Assembly (NCBI GenBank): GCA_003151555.1
Contig: PLXU01000121.1
Location: 22,357 to 33,843 of the forward strand
DNA from: Acidimicrobiaceae bacterium
GTDB lineage: Bacteria > Actinomycetota > Acidimicrobiia > Acidimicrobiales > RAAP-2
Reading direction: 5' to 3'
DNA: 11,487 nucleotides
Shown here piece after piece: positions 5,366-11,432 of the stretch. How positions within the stretch are numbered: the stretch's first letter is position 1; every line of letters starts with the position of its first letter. Under the pieces are notes generated by a model. It had not been told where the DNA came from and ran no database searches. It saw only the letters and a program-made list of their open reading frames with translations. Position numbers and translations under genes: made by a program.

Positions 5366-6154
5366 TTAGAGGTCAGGCAGGGCGAAGTCAAGGCTCGGAA
5401 TGTCAGTGCCACCGTCGACCTCCAGCACTTTTCCGGTCAGGAAGGCACCAGCCGGTGAGGCGAGATACACGACGGCGGCCGCAATCTCCTCGGGGTTGGC
5501 GATTCGGTGCAGGGGAGTCAGGTCCTCCATCATCGACTTAAGTTCGGGCGTGGACGTCACGATTTCTAGCGCTGACGTCGCCGTCGAGCCGGCGGCGATG
5601 GCGTTGACTCGAATCCGCGGTGCGAGGTCCTTCGAAATTAGCCGCGTGTAGTGCGAGAGGGCCGCCTTCGTCGCACCGTAGGCGGCGTAACCGCGTCCGG
5701 CGACACGGCCCATCACCGAGGAGATATTGATGATGGCACCTCCGCCGTGCTCCAACATCAGCGGCACCGCCGCGAGGTTTAGCGCGTGCGCCGTGGAGAC
5801 GTTGAAGTGAAAGGCCTCTTCGAGGTACTCGGTCGTGGTGTCGAGGAACGGGAGGGGAATGGCGCCGCCCACATTGTTCACCACAACGTCGACGCGACCG
5901 AATTCACGCAGGGCCGCCGTGACCATCGACCGGACAACCTCGAGGTCGGCCAGGTCGCCGACGATGCTTATCGCGCGTCGACCAGTCGCCTCGACCTGCG
6001 CGACGACCGCGTCGAGATCGCCCTTTGTACGTGAGGCAATAACGACGTCGGCGCCGCATTCGGCGAGCGCCACGGCGCTGGCGGCGCCGATCCCTCGTCC
6101 GGCGCCGGTGATGACCGCCGCCTTGCCGTCAAGTCGAAAGAGGTCGAGAATCAT
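5366..6154 (-). CDS. SDR family NAD(P)-dependent oxidoreductase
   Basis: A 262-residue classical short-chain dehydrogenase/reductase, soluble, probably a tetramer. Motifs in order: cofactor glycine-rich TGAGRGIG (16-23); S41-R42 after strand beta-2, where an Arg favours NADP(H); D67 contacting adenine; NNVGG (93-97, the NNAG motif); N118; catalytic S146, Y159 and K163 (YGATK); and the C-terminal PEEIAAAVVYLASP...LTGKVLEVDGG block typical of FabG-like enzymes. The opening MILDLFRLDGK is common among mycobacterial and related SDRs. Substrate cannot be deduced; such proteins reduce or oxidise steroids, alcohols, or acyl intermediates. ATG 6154 has AGGAG 7 nt upstream. A good promoter lies at 6236-6264, giving a leader of about 75 nt. 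It is divergent from the LprI-like gene. Confidence 0.93.
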   Translation of the reverse strand: MILDLFRLDGKAAVITGAGRGIGAASAVALAECGADVVIASRTKGDLDAVVAQVEATGRRAISIVGDLADLEVVRSMVTAALREFGRVDVVVNNVGGAIPLPFLDTTTEYLEEAFHFNVSTAHALNLAAVPLMLEHGGGAIINISSVMGRVAGRGYAAYGATKAALSHYTRLISKDLAPRIRVNAIAAGSTATSALEIVTSTPELKSMMEDLTPLHRIANPEEIAAAVVYLASPAGAFLTGKVLEVDGGTDIPSLDFALPDL

Positions 6155-6235
6155 GAAATGCTCCTAAGTGGTCGGTAGGGCCAGGTTATTCGCGTCCCAG
6201 CACCGCGACAATGGCCACGACAAACCTTCACTCGG

Positions 6236-6264
6236 CTATTAATCTCGCAGTCTCGGCCCGTCAA
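6236..6264 (-). promoter_or_regulatory. sigma70-like promoter for the SDR gene
   Basis: On the minus strand, TTGACG (6264-6259), a 17-nt spacer and TAATAG (6241-6236) give one of the best promoter matches in the window. Transcription would begin near 6229. Its -35 overlaps the inverted repeat at 6260-6273. Confidence 0.6.
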
Positions 6265-6273
6265 AAGTTTGAC
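6260..6273. promoter_or_regulatory. inverted repeat GTCAAA-AG-TTTGAC, candidate shared operator
   Basis: Two 6-bp arms separated by 2 nt lie at the -35 of the SDR promoter and between the divergent SDR and LprI-like genes. It could be an operator controlling both. Equally, two outward-facing TTGAC -35 boxes produce such a repeat automatically; on the plus strand TTGACC 6269-6274 has only a poor -10 (CACAGT at 6292), which slightly favours an operator. Confidence 0.35.
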
Positions 6274-6357
6274 CCGCTGGTCGCCCCTTTTCACAGTTGG
6301 CACACGTCGGTGTACGTCCCACCCGAGAAGAGCTAACCGATCTTGAGGAGGTGGAGC

Positions 6358-6873
6358 GTGCGCCGCGCTAGGGCATGTCATACTCCATCGGTGCGCCGAC
6401 TACTTCCGACCGTGGCCGTCATCGCCGTACTGGTGGTCGGTGGATCCATCATTTTTGAGAACAGCAAACCCTCGTCGACGAGTACCGTTGCGTCTGGCTC
6501 TCTGGTTGCCGCCAAGAAAGAACTCGTTCCCCCCGTCCTGAAAGAAGACTTCACCGTGCTTTCGTGCTCGCAGCGCACAACCATTGGTTTGGAAGGGTGC
6601 GCCGAACATCGCATCCTCTCGGTGGATACGCGCATTAATGCGCTGCGACGCCAAGTCTTTCAGCACCTCTATGACAACGCCGCCCGGCGCGATTTCATTT
6701 CCGCCGAAGATGCTTGGTTTGCCTATCGACGGGCGATGTGCATGAGCGAATCTGACGTCAACGAAGCCGGTTCCCTCGTCCCCGTCGACTTCGCCAACTG
6801 CGTCGTGCACTTGGATCGCCAGCACCTCGCGGAGTTGGTCACGCTTCGCTCAAGCTACGAGCCGGCGAGCTAG
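6358..6873 (+). CDS. membrane-anchored LprI-like (DUF1311) domain protein
   Basis: A 171-residue protein with a basic N-terminus, one hydrophobic segment (about 15-33) and an exported C-terminal domain. Residues about 70-160 match the LprI/DUF1311 family: four Cys (C70, C81, C128, C148) that would make two disulfides, and the hallmark AWFAYRRAMC (119-128). In Mycobacterium tuberculosis, LprI inhibits lysozyme; many other DUF1311 proteins have no known role. Unlike LprI it has no lipobox Cys after the hydrophobic stretch, so it is a membrane-anchored or cleaved protein rather than a lipoprotein. GTG 6358 is chosen because GAGGAG at 6345-6350 sits 7 nt upstream; a TTG at 6343 would overlap that site. 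It is divergent from the SDR gene. A role in envelope protection is inferred from the family only. Confidence 0.8.
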   Translation: MRRARACHTPSVRRLLPTVAVIAVLVVGGSIIFENSKPSSTSTVASGSLVAAKKELVPPVLKEDFTVLSCSQRTTIGLEGCAEHRILSVDTRINALRRQVFQHLYDNAARRDFISAEDAWFAYRRAMCMSESDVNEAGSLVPVDFANCVVHLDRQHLAELVTLRSSYEPAS

Positions 6874-6896
6874 ATCCACAATTGCCAACCTCGGTG

Positions 6897-6925
6897 TTGC
6901 GCGAGGTAGACGAACGAAGTAAAGA
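6897..6925 (+). promoter_or_regulatory. weak candidate promoter for the first VOC gene
   Basis: TTGCGC (6897-6902), a 17-nt spacer and TAAAGA (6920-6925) precede the ATG at 6964 by 38 nt. Both boxes are imperfect. The gap after the LprI-like gene is only 90 nt, so read-through is the alternative. Confidence 0.25.
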
Positions 6926-6963
6926 TTGACCACGGGGTCCAAATCTGTCGATGGAGGGGGCAC

Positions 6964-7356
6964 ATGGCCAGCCGGCTCACCGAAGTGATCATTGATTGTC
7001 ACAACCTTGAGGTGATGTCTGACTTCTGGTGTAGGGCACTGAACTACGAGCGAGTGCATTCGGGCGACGGTTGGATTGCCATCCGAGCCGCCGGACCGGA
7101 GTTGACGGAGGCGATGTTGATGGAGTCCGCTCAATCACCCGCGTTGGCGTTTGTGCTCGTCAACGATGAAAAAATCGTCAAGAACCGTGTTCACATTGAC
7201 GTGACGCCGATCGATCGCAGTCAAGACGACGAGGTGGGCCGCCTGGTGTCCCTCGGTGCCAAGCGCATCGACATCGGCCAAAGTGGCACCTCGTGGGTGG
7301 TGATGGCGGACCCCGAAGGCAACGAGTTTTGCGTTATGGAGTCAATCACTAACTAG
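6964..7356 (+). CDS. VOC family protein, glyoxalase-like (single domain pair)
   Basis: A 130-residue protein of the vicinal oxygen chelate fold, closest in pattern to the actinobacterial Glyoxalase_6-type group: LTEVIIDCHNLEVMSDFW at the start, RVHIDV around 75-80, LGAKRI, and the end pattern VVMADPEGNEFCVMES. H77 and E126 match the usual late metal ligands, while the first-strand His of true glyoxalases is absent (Asp11-Cys12 there), as is common in this subgroup. Substrate is unknown; family members include glyoxalase I, dioxygenases, resistance proteins and many uncharacterised proteins. GGAGGGGG at 6953-6960 supports ATG 6964. The next gene, 120 nt on, encodes a similar protein. Confidence 0.85.
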   Translation: MASRLTEVIIDCHNLEVMSDFWCRALNYERVHSGDGWIAIRAAGPELTEAMLMESAQSPALAFVLVNDEKIVKNRVHIDVTPIDRSQDDEVGRLVSLGAKRIDIGQSGTSWVVMADPEGNEFCVMESITN

Positions 7357-7424
7357 ACCTTGCGTCAGATCCACTGCGCCGCGGTCGCTCGCGCTGCGCC
7401 CGACACGCGGTTCGTATCGGTACG

Positions 7425-7450
7425 GTCCCGTCACCCCGCTCGATCGGGAC
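7425..7450. promoter_or_regulatory. inverted repeat (GTCCCG / CGGGAC) upstream of the second VOC gene
   Basis: GTCCCG 7425-7430 and CGGGAC 7445-7450 are perfect 6-bp arms 14 nt apart, ending 13 nt before the -10-like TAGAAT. The position fits an operator or activator site, or a stem at the end of the preceding gene's transcript. High local GC makes such repeats fairly likely by chance. Confidence 0.25.
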
Positions 7451-7463
7451 GCAAACTTTTCTG

Positions 7464-7469
7464 TAGAAT
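7464..7469 (+). promoter_or_regulatory. -10 box TAGAAT, leaderless start for the second VOC gene
   Basis: TAGAAT ends 6 nt before the ATG at 7476, so the transcript would begin at the start codon. There is no Shine-Dalgarno: the intervening bases are T-rich. This is the usual layout of leaderless actinobacterial genes. Confidence 0.55.
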
Positions 7470-7475
7470 TTTTCG

Positions 7476-7853
7476 ATGTTACGAATCGGATCAGTCGTTC
7501 TGAGCGTGCACGACGTCGCGCGATCAATCGAATTCTGGCAACTCGCCATCGGTTACGTTCTGCGTGAAGAACCCGAGGACGAAACGTGGGCGATCCTCGT
7601 GTCGCCGAGCGGGGTCGGCTCGCAAATCGCCCTCATGCGCAGCGAAACCGCGCCGCAGTCACACCCAAGGGTCCACCTCGATTTGTACGCGAGCAATCGA
7701 GACGTCGATGTCGCCAGACTGATGGAGTTGGGCGCGAAGGCGGTGGCCTGGGATTCGTATCCTGACTCGCCTGATTTCGTCGTGCTCGAGGATCCGGACG
7801 GCAATCGATTCTGCGTCATTGAAAAAGATCCGGGTTGGATCGGCTTCAGGTAG
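7476..7853 (+). CDS. VOC family protein, glyoxalase/bleomycin-resistance-like
   Basis: A 125-residue VOC-fold protein: first strand IGSVVLSVHDVARSIEFW, RVHLDLYASN near 65-74, LGAKAV, and the end pattern VVLEDPDGNRFCVIEKD. H67 and E116 match later metal ligands, but the first-strand His (as in a typical I-D-H-V-V-L start) is replaced by Ser6, so the metal site, if kept, is incomplete or different. It shares FW, RVHxD, LGAK and DPxGNxFCVxE with the preceding gene, suggesting an old tandem duplication or recruitment from one family. ATG 7476 lacks a ribosome binding site but follows a TAGAAT box by 6 nt, fitting a leaderless mRNA. Its last 8 bases overlap the end of the convergent gene. Substrate unknown. 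Confidence 0.85.
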   Translation: MLRIGSVVLSVHDVARSIEFWQLAIGYVLREEPEDETWAILVSPSGVGSQIALMRSETAPQSHPRVHLDLYASNRDVDVARLMELGAKAVAWDSYPDSPDFVVLEDPDGNRFCVIEKDPGWIGFR

Positions 7854-8124
7854 CCCTTCGGGTCCGCGACAGTCGGTCTCGCACGCGCACGAGTAGGGCC
7901 GAGCGCTGCGACGAGGTGGACACGGAGTAACGCACGAATCCATCGTTCTCGCGTAGGCCCACGAAGAGCCCCGCGGGGTCTTCATGAAAGTGAAGCAGGG
8001 CATTGTCGTGATAGTGGAAGACTCCCCGACTTTTTTCCTTCAGTCCTTCCAACGCTCGCAATTGGGCGAGCAACGTTTCGAGTTGATCAAGTGCTTCGTC
8101 GCCCGCGTGTTTCACTCGTTTCAC
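7846..8124 (-). CDS. small conserved-type hypothetical protein
   Basis: A 92-residue soluble protein. The N-terminal third is a charged amphipathic helix (DEALDQLETLLAQLRAL), followed by a strand-rich part with the pattern GVFHYHDNALLHFHEDPAG (34-52) and LFVGLREND, and a final helix (SSQRSALLVRVRDRL). This pattern resembles small proteins I have seen annotated as hypothetical in actinobacteria, with no known function. His residues H37, H39, H45 and H47 are close together and could bind metal, which is speculation. GTG 8124 is the longest start; a second GTG lies at 8115, and neither has a clear ribosome binding site. The gene converges on the second VOC gene with an 8-bp overlap and is divergent from the DUF1295 gene. 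Confidence 0.7.
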   Translation of the reverse strand: MKRVKHAGDEALDQLETLLAQLRALEGLKEKSRGVFHYHDNALLHFHEDPAGLFVGLRENDGFVRYSVSTSSQRSALLVRVRDRLSRTRRAT

Positions 8125-8192
8125 TTTAGACAGACGTCCGCGGTCTGACCAAGAGGAAACATCCGAACGAGAAGTTCCCTTCGTCGCCGCGA

Positions 8193-8198
8193 TACGCT
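8193..8198 (+). promoter_or_regulatory. candidate leaderless -10 box (TACGCT) for the DUF1295 gene
   Basis: TACGCT fits TANNNT and ends 7 nt before the ATG at 8206. No Shine-Dalgarno is visible, so a leaderless transcript is likely. Confidence 0.4.
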
Positions 8199-8205
8199 CG
8201 AATGC

Positions 8206-9039
8206 ATGAAGCCCTTCGTACTCGTGCTCATCGTCGCGGGCGCCTTTGGCGCGTTCGCGTGGATCGCGTCACTCGTCTCGGGTGATACGTCCTGGGTCGA
8301 CCGGCTGTGGTCCATCGTGCCCGTGATCTACTTGTGGGTCTTCGCGGCCTGGGCGGGACTACGCAATGTCCGACTCGACGTCATGGCGGCGTTGGTATCA
8401 ATTTGGGGAGCGAGGCTGACCTTCAACCTCGCTCGAAAGGGGGGCTATCGGGGTGTCGAAGACTACCGATGGCCCATCCTTCGCGCCAGAATGACGCGCT
8501 GGCGATTCCAGTTGTTCAACTTCTTCTTTGTGGTGTTGTACCAGAACATCATCCTCATTCTCATTACCCTGCCGGCCCTGACGGCGTACGAACATCGCGG
8601 CGCGCCCTTCGGCGTGCTCGATGCACTACTGGCCATCGCCTTCCTCGCCTGCACGGCCGGCGAAACTGTCGCCGACCAACAGCAGTGGGACTTTCAAACG
8701 GCGAAGAGCGCCGAGATCGCCGCCGGGCGAACTCCCCCGTCCCAGTTTCTTCAGACCGGCCTCTTTCGCTTCTCGCGTCACCCCAACTTTTTCTTTGAAC
8801 AGGCCCAATGGTGGGTTTTGTTCCTGATGGGCGCGCTGGCCGCGCGTTCCCTCCTTGAGTGGACGGCAGCGGGCGCCATTCTGCTCACGCTGCTCTTCAT
8901 TGGTTCGACCCGGTTCACCGAAAGCATCACGCTTTCTCGGTATCCCGAATACGAGCACTACCAGCGCCAGACATCCCCGGTCGTGCCCTGGTTTCCCCGT
9001 CGGCGTCTTGCCGACGCCCAAGCGTTCGAAGTGAACTAA
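8206..9039 (+). CDS. DUF1295 family membrane protein (steroid 5-alpha-reductase-like)
   Basis: A 277-residue polytopic membrane protein of the DUF1295 family, related to steroid 5-alpha-reductases and isoprenylcysteine methyltransferases. Landmarks: SWVDRLWSIVPVIY (29-42), GARLTFNLARKGGY (68-81), EDYRWPILR (85-93), GETVADQQQWDFQ (152-164), and the cofactor-site segment GLFRFSRHPNFFFEQ (185-199) with the RHPN core seen in the superfamily, where NADPH or S-adenosylmethionine binds. Seven or so hydrophobic segments are visible. A C-terminal SRYPEYEHYQRQTSPVVPW is also typical. The likely activity is reduction or methylation of a lipid, but no substrate is established for the family. ATG 8206 is chosen because the TACGCT box lies 7 nt before it. 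It stands alone, flanked by a divergent and a convergent gene. Confidence 0.9.
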   Translation: MKPFVLVLIVAGAFGAFAWIASLVSGDTSWVDRLWSIVPVIYLWVFAAWAGLRNVRLDVMAALVSIWGARLTFNLARKGGYRGVEDYRWPILRARMTRWRFQLFNFFFVVLYQNIILILITLPALTAYEHRGAPFGVLDALLAIAFLACTAGETVADQQQWDFQTAKSAEIAAGRTPPSQFLQTGLFRFSRHPNFFFEQAQWWVLFLMGALAARSLLEWTAAGAILLTLLFIGSTRFTESITLSRYPEYEHYQRQTSPVVPWFPRRRLADAQAFEVN

Positions 9040-9127
9040 GGGGCAACGCTCCATCGACGACTCACGAAACACGGGGCGCTCGGAACGTCCGCACGTCGAG
9101 TGACCGCAACACGGGCGACCGCCCCTG

Positions 9128-10408
9128 CTACCACTCTTCGTCAGATCTCAATTCGCGCACGTGCGCGACGTTGGGGTCGCTGCGAGCGTCGAAGGCCCAG
9201 AGTTTCGGCAGCGCAGCCGCGACCGCGACCACCGATCCCGTACAGGCCAGTCCACCGAACGTGAGCGAGAACCGAAGCGTCGTCCAGGCCGCCATGAGTC
9301 CCGCTCGGAATTGACCGGCGGTGGGACCCACCGAGTAGGAAATCATTTCGATGCCGGCCATTCGTCCGCGGACCTCGGGGGGGATTGATTCGTTCCACAT
9401 GGTGTTGCGAAACACCCCGCTCATGGCGTCCGCGCCGCCGCCAATGACCAGCCCGGCGAACACCACCCAAAAGGAGCGGGAGAATCCGAAGAGGGCGATT
9501 CCCAGGCCCCACACCGCGGCGGCGGCCACGAGTCCTCGGCCGTAGTGATACACATGACGGGTCCACGACGAAGTGAGTGTCGCCACCAGCGCGCCCGCCG
9601 GCAGTCCGCAGTAGAGAATCGACAGCGCGTAGACGGTATGAAAGTGGGCCGCCACGAACGGGAGCATCACGACCGGATAGGCAAAGATCATCGCCACCAA
9701 GTCAACGATGTACGTGCCGAGAAGGTCGGGACGTGAGTAGGCGTAACGAATGCCGGCCGTCAGGGCATGCAAGTCACCGCCCTCTCGCGGTTCCATCGGG
9801 GCCGTGGTCTTGAGCGAAAAGAGCAATGCCAGCGAGAAGGTGAACGTCACCAGGTTCGCGGCGTACACGAAGGACGGTCCAATCGCCACGGCGACCAATC
9901 CGCCCAGCGCCGGACCAATGATCATCGCCGAAGTGCCTTGAATGTTGGAGAGTTTCGCCGCCGCGGACTGAAGGTTGTGCGGTACCAATGTCTGATTGAG
10001 CGCGGAGAGGCTGGGTTGTTGCACGCTGGACGCAGCGGCGGCCAGGAATGCGACGGCGTACAAGACCCACACCTGCGGCTTTCCGAGTAAGGCGTTGACA
10101 AACAACAGGCCCGCCATCAACATCAGCACCTGTTCCATCGAGAGGATCAGCCGGCGGCGGTTCAGTCGATCGGCGAGCACGCCCCCGTAGAGGCCGAAGA
10201 CCACCAGCGGTACGAGCTCGAAGAGACCGAGCGCGCCCACGTCCAGCGGTGAGTGCGTCAAATTCTTCAGTTGATACGGCACGGTCACGTAGGTGGCCTG
10301 ACTGCCCAGGGCCGTAATGAACCCCGCAATGTACAGGCGCCGGTACTGCTTGGAAATTCGCAGCGGCGTGAGGTCGATGCTCATTCTGTTCTGGCTCACG
10401 ACCGACAC
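9128..10408 (-). CDS. MFS transporter, EntS/TIGR00900-like exporter
   Basis: A 426-residue major facilitator with 12 predicted helices. Motif A between helices 2 and 3 reads GGVLADRLNRRR (75-86), and the N-terminus LTPLRISKQYRRLYIAGFITALGSQ is typical of the EntS-like MFS subfamily, which includes the enterobactin exporter and many drug-efflux proteins. A proton-driven export of a small molecule is likely; the substrate is unknown and no siderophore genes are near. A second motif-A-like turn, IPPEVRGRMAGIE, lies between helices 8 and 11. The start is uncertain: GTG 10408, GTG 10399 and ATG 10384 are in frame and none has a strong ribosome binding site. ATG 10384 gives MSIDLTPLR, closest to the usual start. 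It is divergent from the two-domain VOC gene. Confidence 0.9.
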   Translation of the reverse strand: MSVVSQNRMSIDLTPLRISKQYRRLYIAGFITALGSQATYVTVPYQLKNLTHSPLDVGALGLFELVPLVVFGLYGGVLADRLNRRRLILSMEQVLMLMAGLLFVNALLGKPQVWVLYAVAFLAAAASSVQQPSLSALNQTLVPHNLQSAAAKLSNIQGTSAMIIGPALGGLVAVAIGPSFVYAANLVTFTFSLALLFSLKTTAPMEPREGGDLHALTAGIRYAYSRPDLLGTYIVDLVAMIFAYPVVMLPFVAAHFHTVYALSILYCGLPAGALVATLTSSWTRHVYHYGRGLVAAAAVWGLGIALFGFSRSFWVVFAGLVIGGGADAMSGVFRNTMWNESIPPEVRGRMAGIEMISYSVGPTAGQFRAGLMAAWTTLRFSLTFGGLACTGSVVAVAAALPKLWAFDARSDPNVAHVRELRSDEEW

Positions 10409-10410
10409 CC

Positions 10411-10420
10411 GTCACGTGAC
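10411..10420. promoter_or_regulatory. 10-bp palindrome (GTCACGTGAC) just upstream of the MFS gene
   Basis: A perfect palindrome lying 2 bp upstream of the earliest MFS start codon and in the divergent region to the VOC gene. If the gene starts at ATG 10384 it would be 26 bp upstream. It might bind a repressor of the exporter, but a 10-mer can occur by chance. Confidence 0.25.
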
Positions 10421-10580
10421 CCAGCCAGGTGCACCACGTATTGCGCCACGGCCCTTGGCCACGCGGCGCTAGGCAGACGGTTGGTATGGGATTGCACTGA
10501 CATCGTTACCGAACCGCTTTCCGCGTTTGCTGGAACTACCAAGTTATGCGTTCACCTCGGCACGAACGGCTAATCGACGT

Positions 10581-10586
10581 TAAATT
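10581..10586 (+). promoter_or_regulatory. candidate -10 box (TAAATT) for the two-domain VOC gene
   Basis: TAAATT fits TANNNT and stands out in a GC-rich region, 31 nt before the ATG at 10618. No good -35 is visible at 16-18 nt upstream. Confidence 0.3.
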
Positions 10587-10617
10587 GTCCCCAACGAAGC
10601 AACGGAAGGGAGTGACC

Positions 10618-11397
10618 ATGACGATTCGCACCAAAGCCCCGTTGGGGGCGCCCTGTTGGGCCGACCTATGGACCCCGGACGTGGAGGGCAGTCGGAAGTT
10701 TTACAGCGAGCTTTTCGGCTGGGAAGCGCTTGAGCCAAGCCCCGAATTCGGGGGCTACTTCATGTTCGCTCGTGACAATGTTCCCGTGGCCGGTGGCATG
10801 GGCGACATGGGCGACATGGCCGCCGACAATATGTGGAAAATCTACTTCGATACCAACGACATCGCAGCGACCGTCGATGCCGCCCAGAAAAACGCAGCGC
10901 AGATCCGCTTTCCCGCGGTGGCCGTGGCCGACCTCGGGACCCAGGCCGTGCTCATGGATCCGGGTGGGGCCACCCTGGGCGCGTGGCAGGCGGGAACCTT
11001 TCCTGGATTCACCGTGCTCGAAGAACACGGCGCACCCAGCTGGTTCGAACTGCACACCCGAAACCACGCCGGTGCCGTCGAGTTCTACCGCGACGTATTT
11101 CATTGGCAGACTACAGCGATGAGCGATAGCGATGAATTTCGCTACACCACCGCGAGCGATGCCTCGGGTGAAGATCTCTTGACCGGTATCATGGACGCCA
11201 AGTCATTTCTGTCCGAAGGAGCCCGTGACCAGTGGTCCATCTACTGGTACGTCGATGACGCCGACGCGGCGGCCGCCAACGCCAAGGCGCTCGGCGGATC
11301 CGTGGTCATGGAGCCGCAGGACACACCCTTTGGTCGCCTCGCCACGCTGCGCGATCCATCGGGCGCGTACTTCAAATTGCGGGCAACCGCGGCGTAA
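10618..11397 (+). CDS. two-domain VOC protein, Cfp30B/Rv0577-like
   Basis: A 259-residue protein of two fused VOC domains, about 1-130 and 135-259, the same length and plan as Mycobacterium tuberculosis Rv0577 (Cfp30B, about 260 residues). Each half repeats the fold's pattern: domain 1 has GAPCWADLWTPDVEGSRKFY...LFGW and ends VLMDPGGATLGAWQAG; domain 2 has GAPSWFELHTRNHAGAVEFY and ends ATLRDPSGAYFKLRA. Two such domains can form the complete metal site that single-domain VOC proteins build by dimerising. Reported ideas for the mycobacterial protein involve aldehyde/methylglyoxal handling and immune recognition, but the enzyme reaction is not settled. ATG 10618 has AAGGGAG at 10606-10612; an upstream in-frame extension lacks such support. 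A GGCGACATG tandem duplication (10801-10818) encodes GDM-GDM in a domain 1 loop. The next VOC gene begins 35 nt after its stop, probably in one operon. Confidence 0.92.
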   Translation: MTIRTKAPLGAPCWADLWTPDVEGSRKFYSELFGWEALEPSPEFGGYFMFARDNVPVAGGMGDMGDMAADNMWKIYFDTNDIAATVDAAQKNAAQIRFPAVAVADLGTQAVLMDPGGATLGAWQAGTFPGFTVLEEHGAPSWFELHTRNHAGAVEFYRDVFHWQTTAMSDSDEFRYTTASDASGEDLLTGIMDAKSFLSEGARDQWSIYWYVDDADAAAANAKALGGSVVMEPQDTPFGRLATLRDPSGAYFKLRATAA

Positions 11398-11432
11398 CCG
11401 AAGTACCGTGCAAAAGTCGAAAAAGGTGGACT

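Noticed and set aside
5360..5372. CCTCT-TTT-AGAGG hairpin at the end of the SDR gene
   Set aside because: The 5-bp stem overlaps the stop codon and lacks a T-run on the SDR's downstream side, so it is not a convincing terminator.
9774..10415. Minus-strand open frame of 213 codons overlapping the MFS gene in another frame
   Set aside because: The MFS frame has transmembrane helices and motif A; this frame is Arg/Gly/Ala-rich with no recognisable domain.
10801..10818. Tandem repeat of GGCGACATG
   Set aside because: Only two copies, in frame, encoding GDM-GDM in a loop of the VOC protein; a minor local duplication, not a repeat element.
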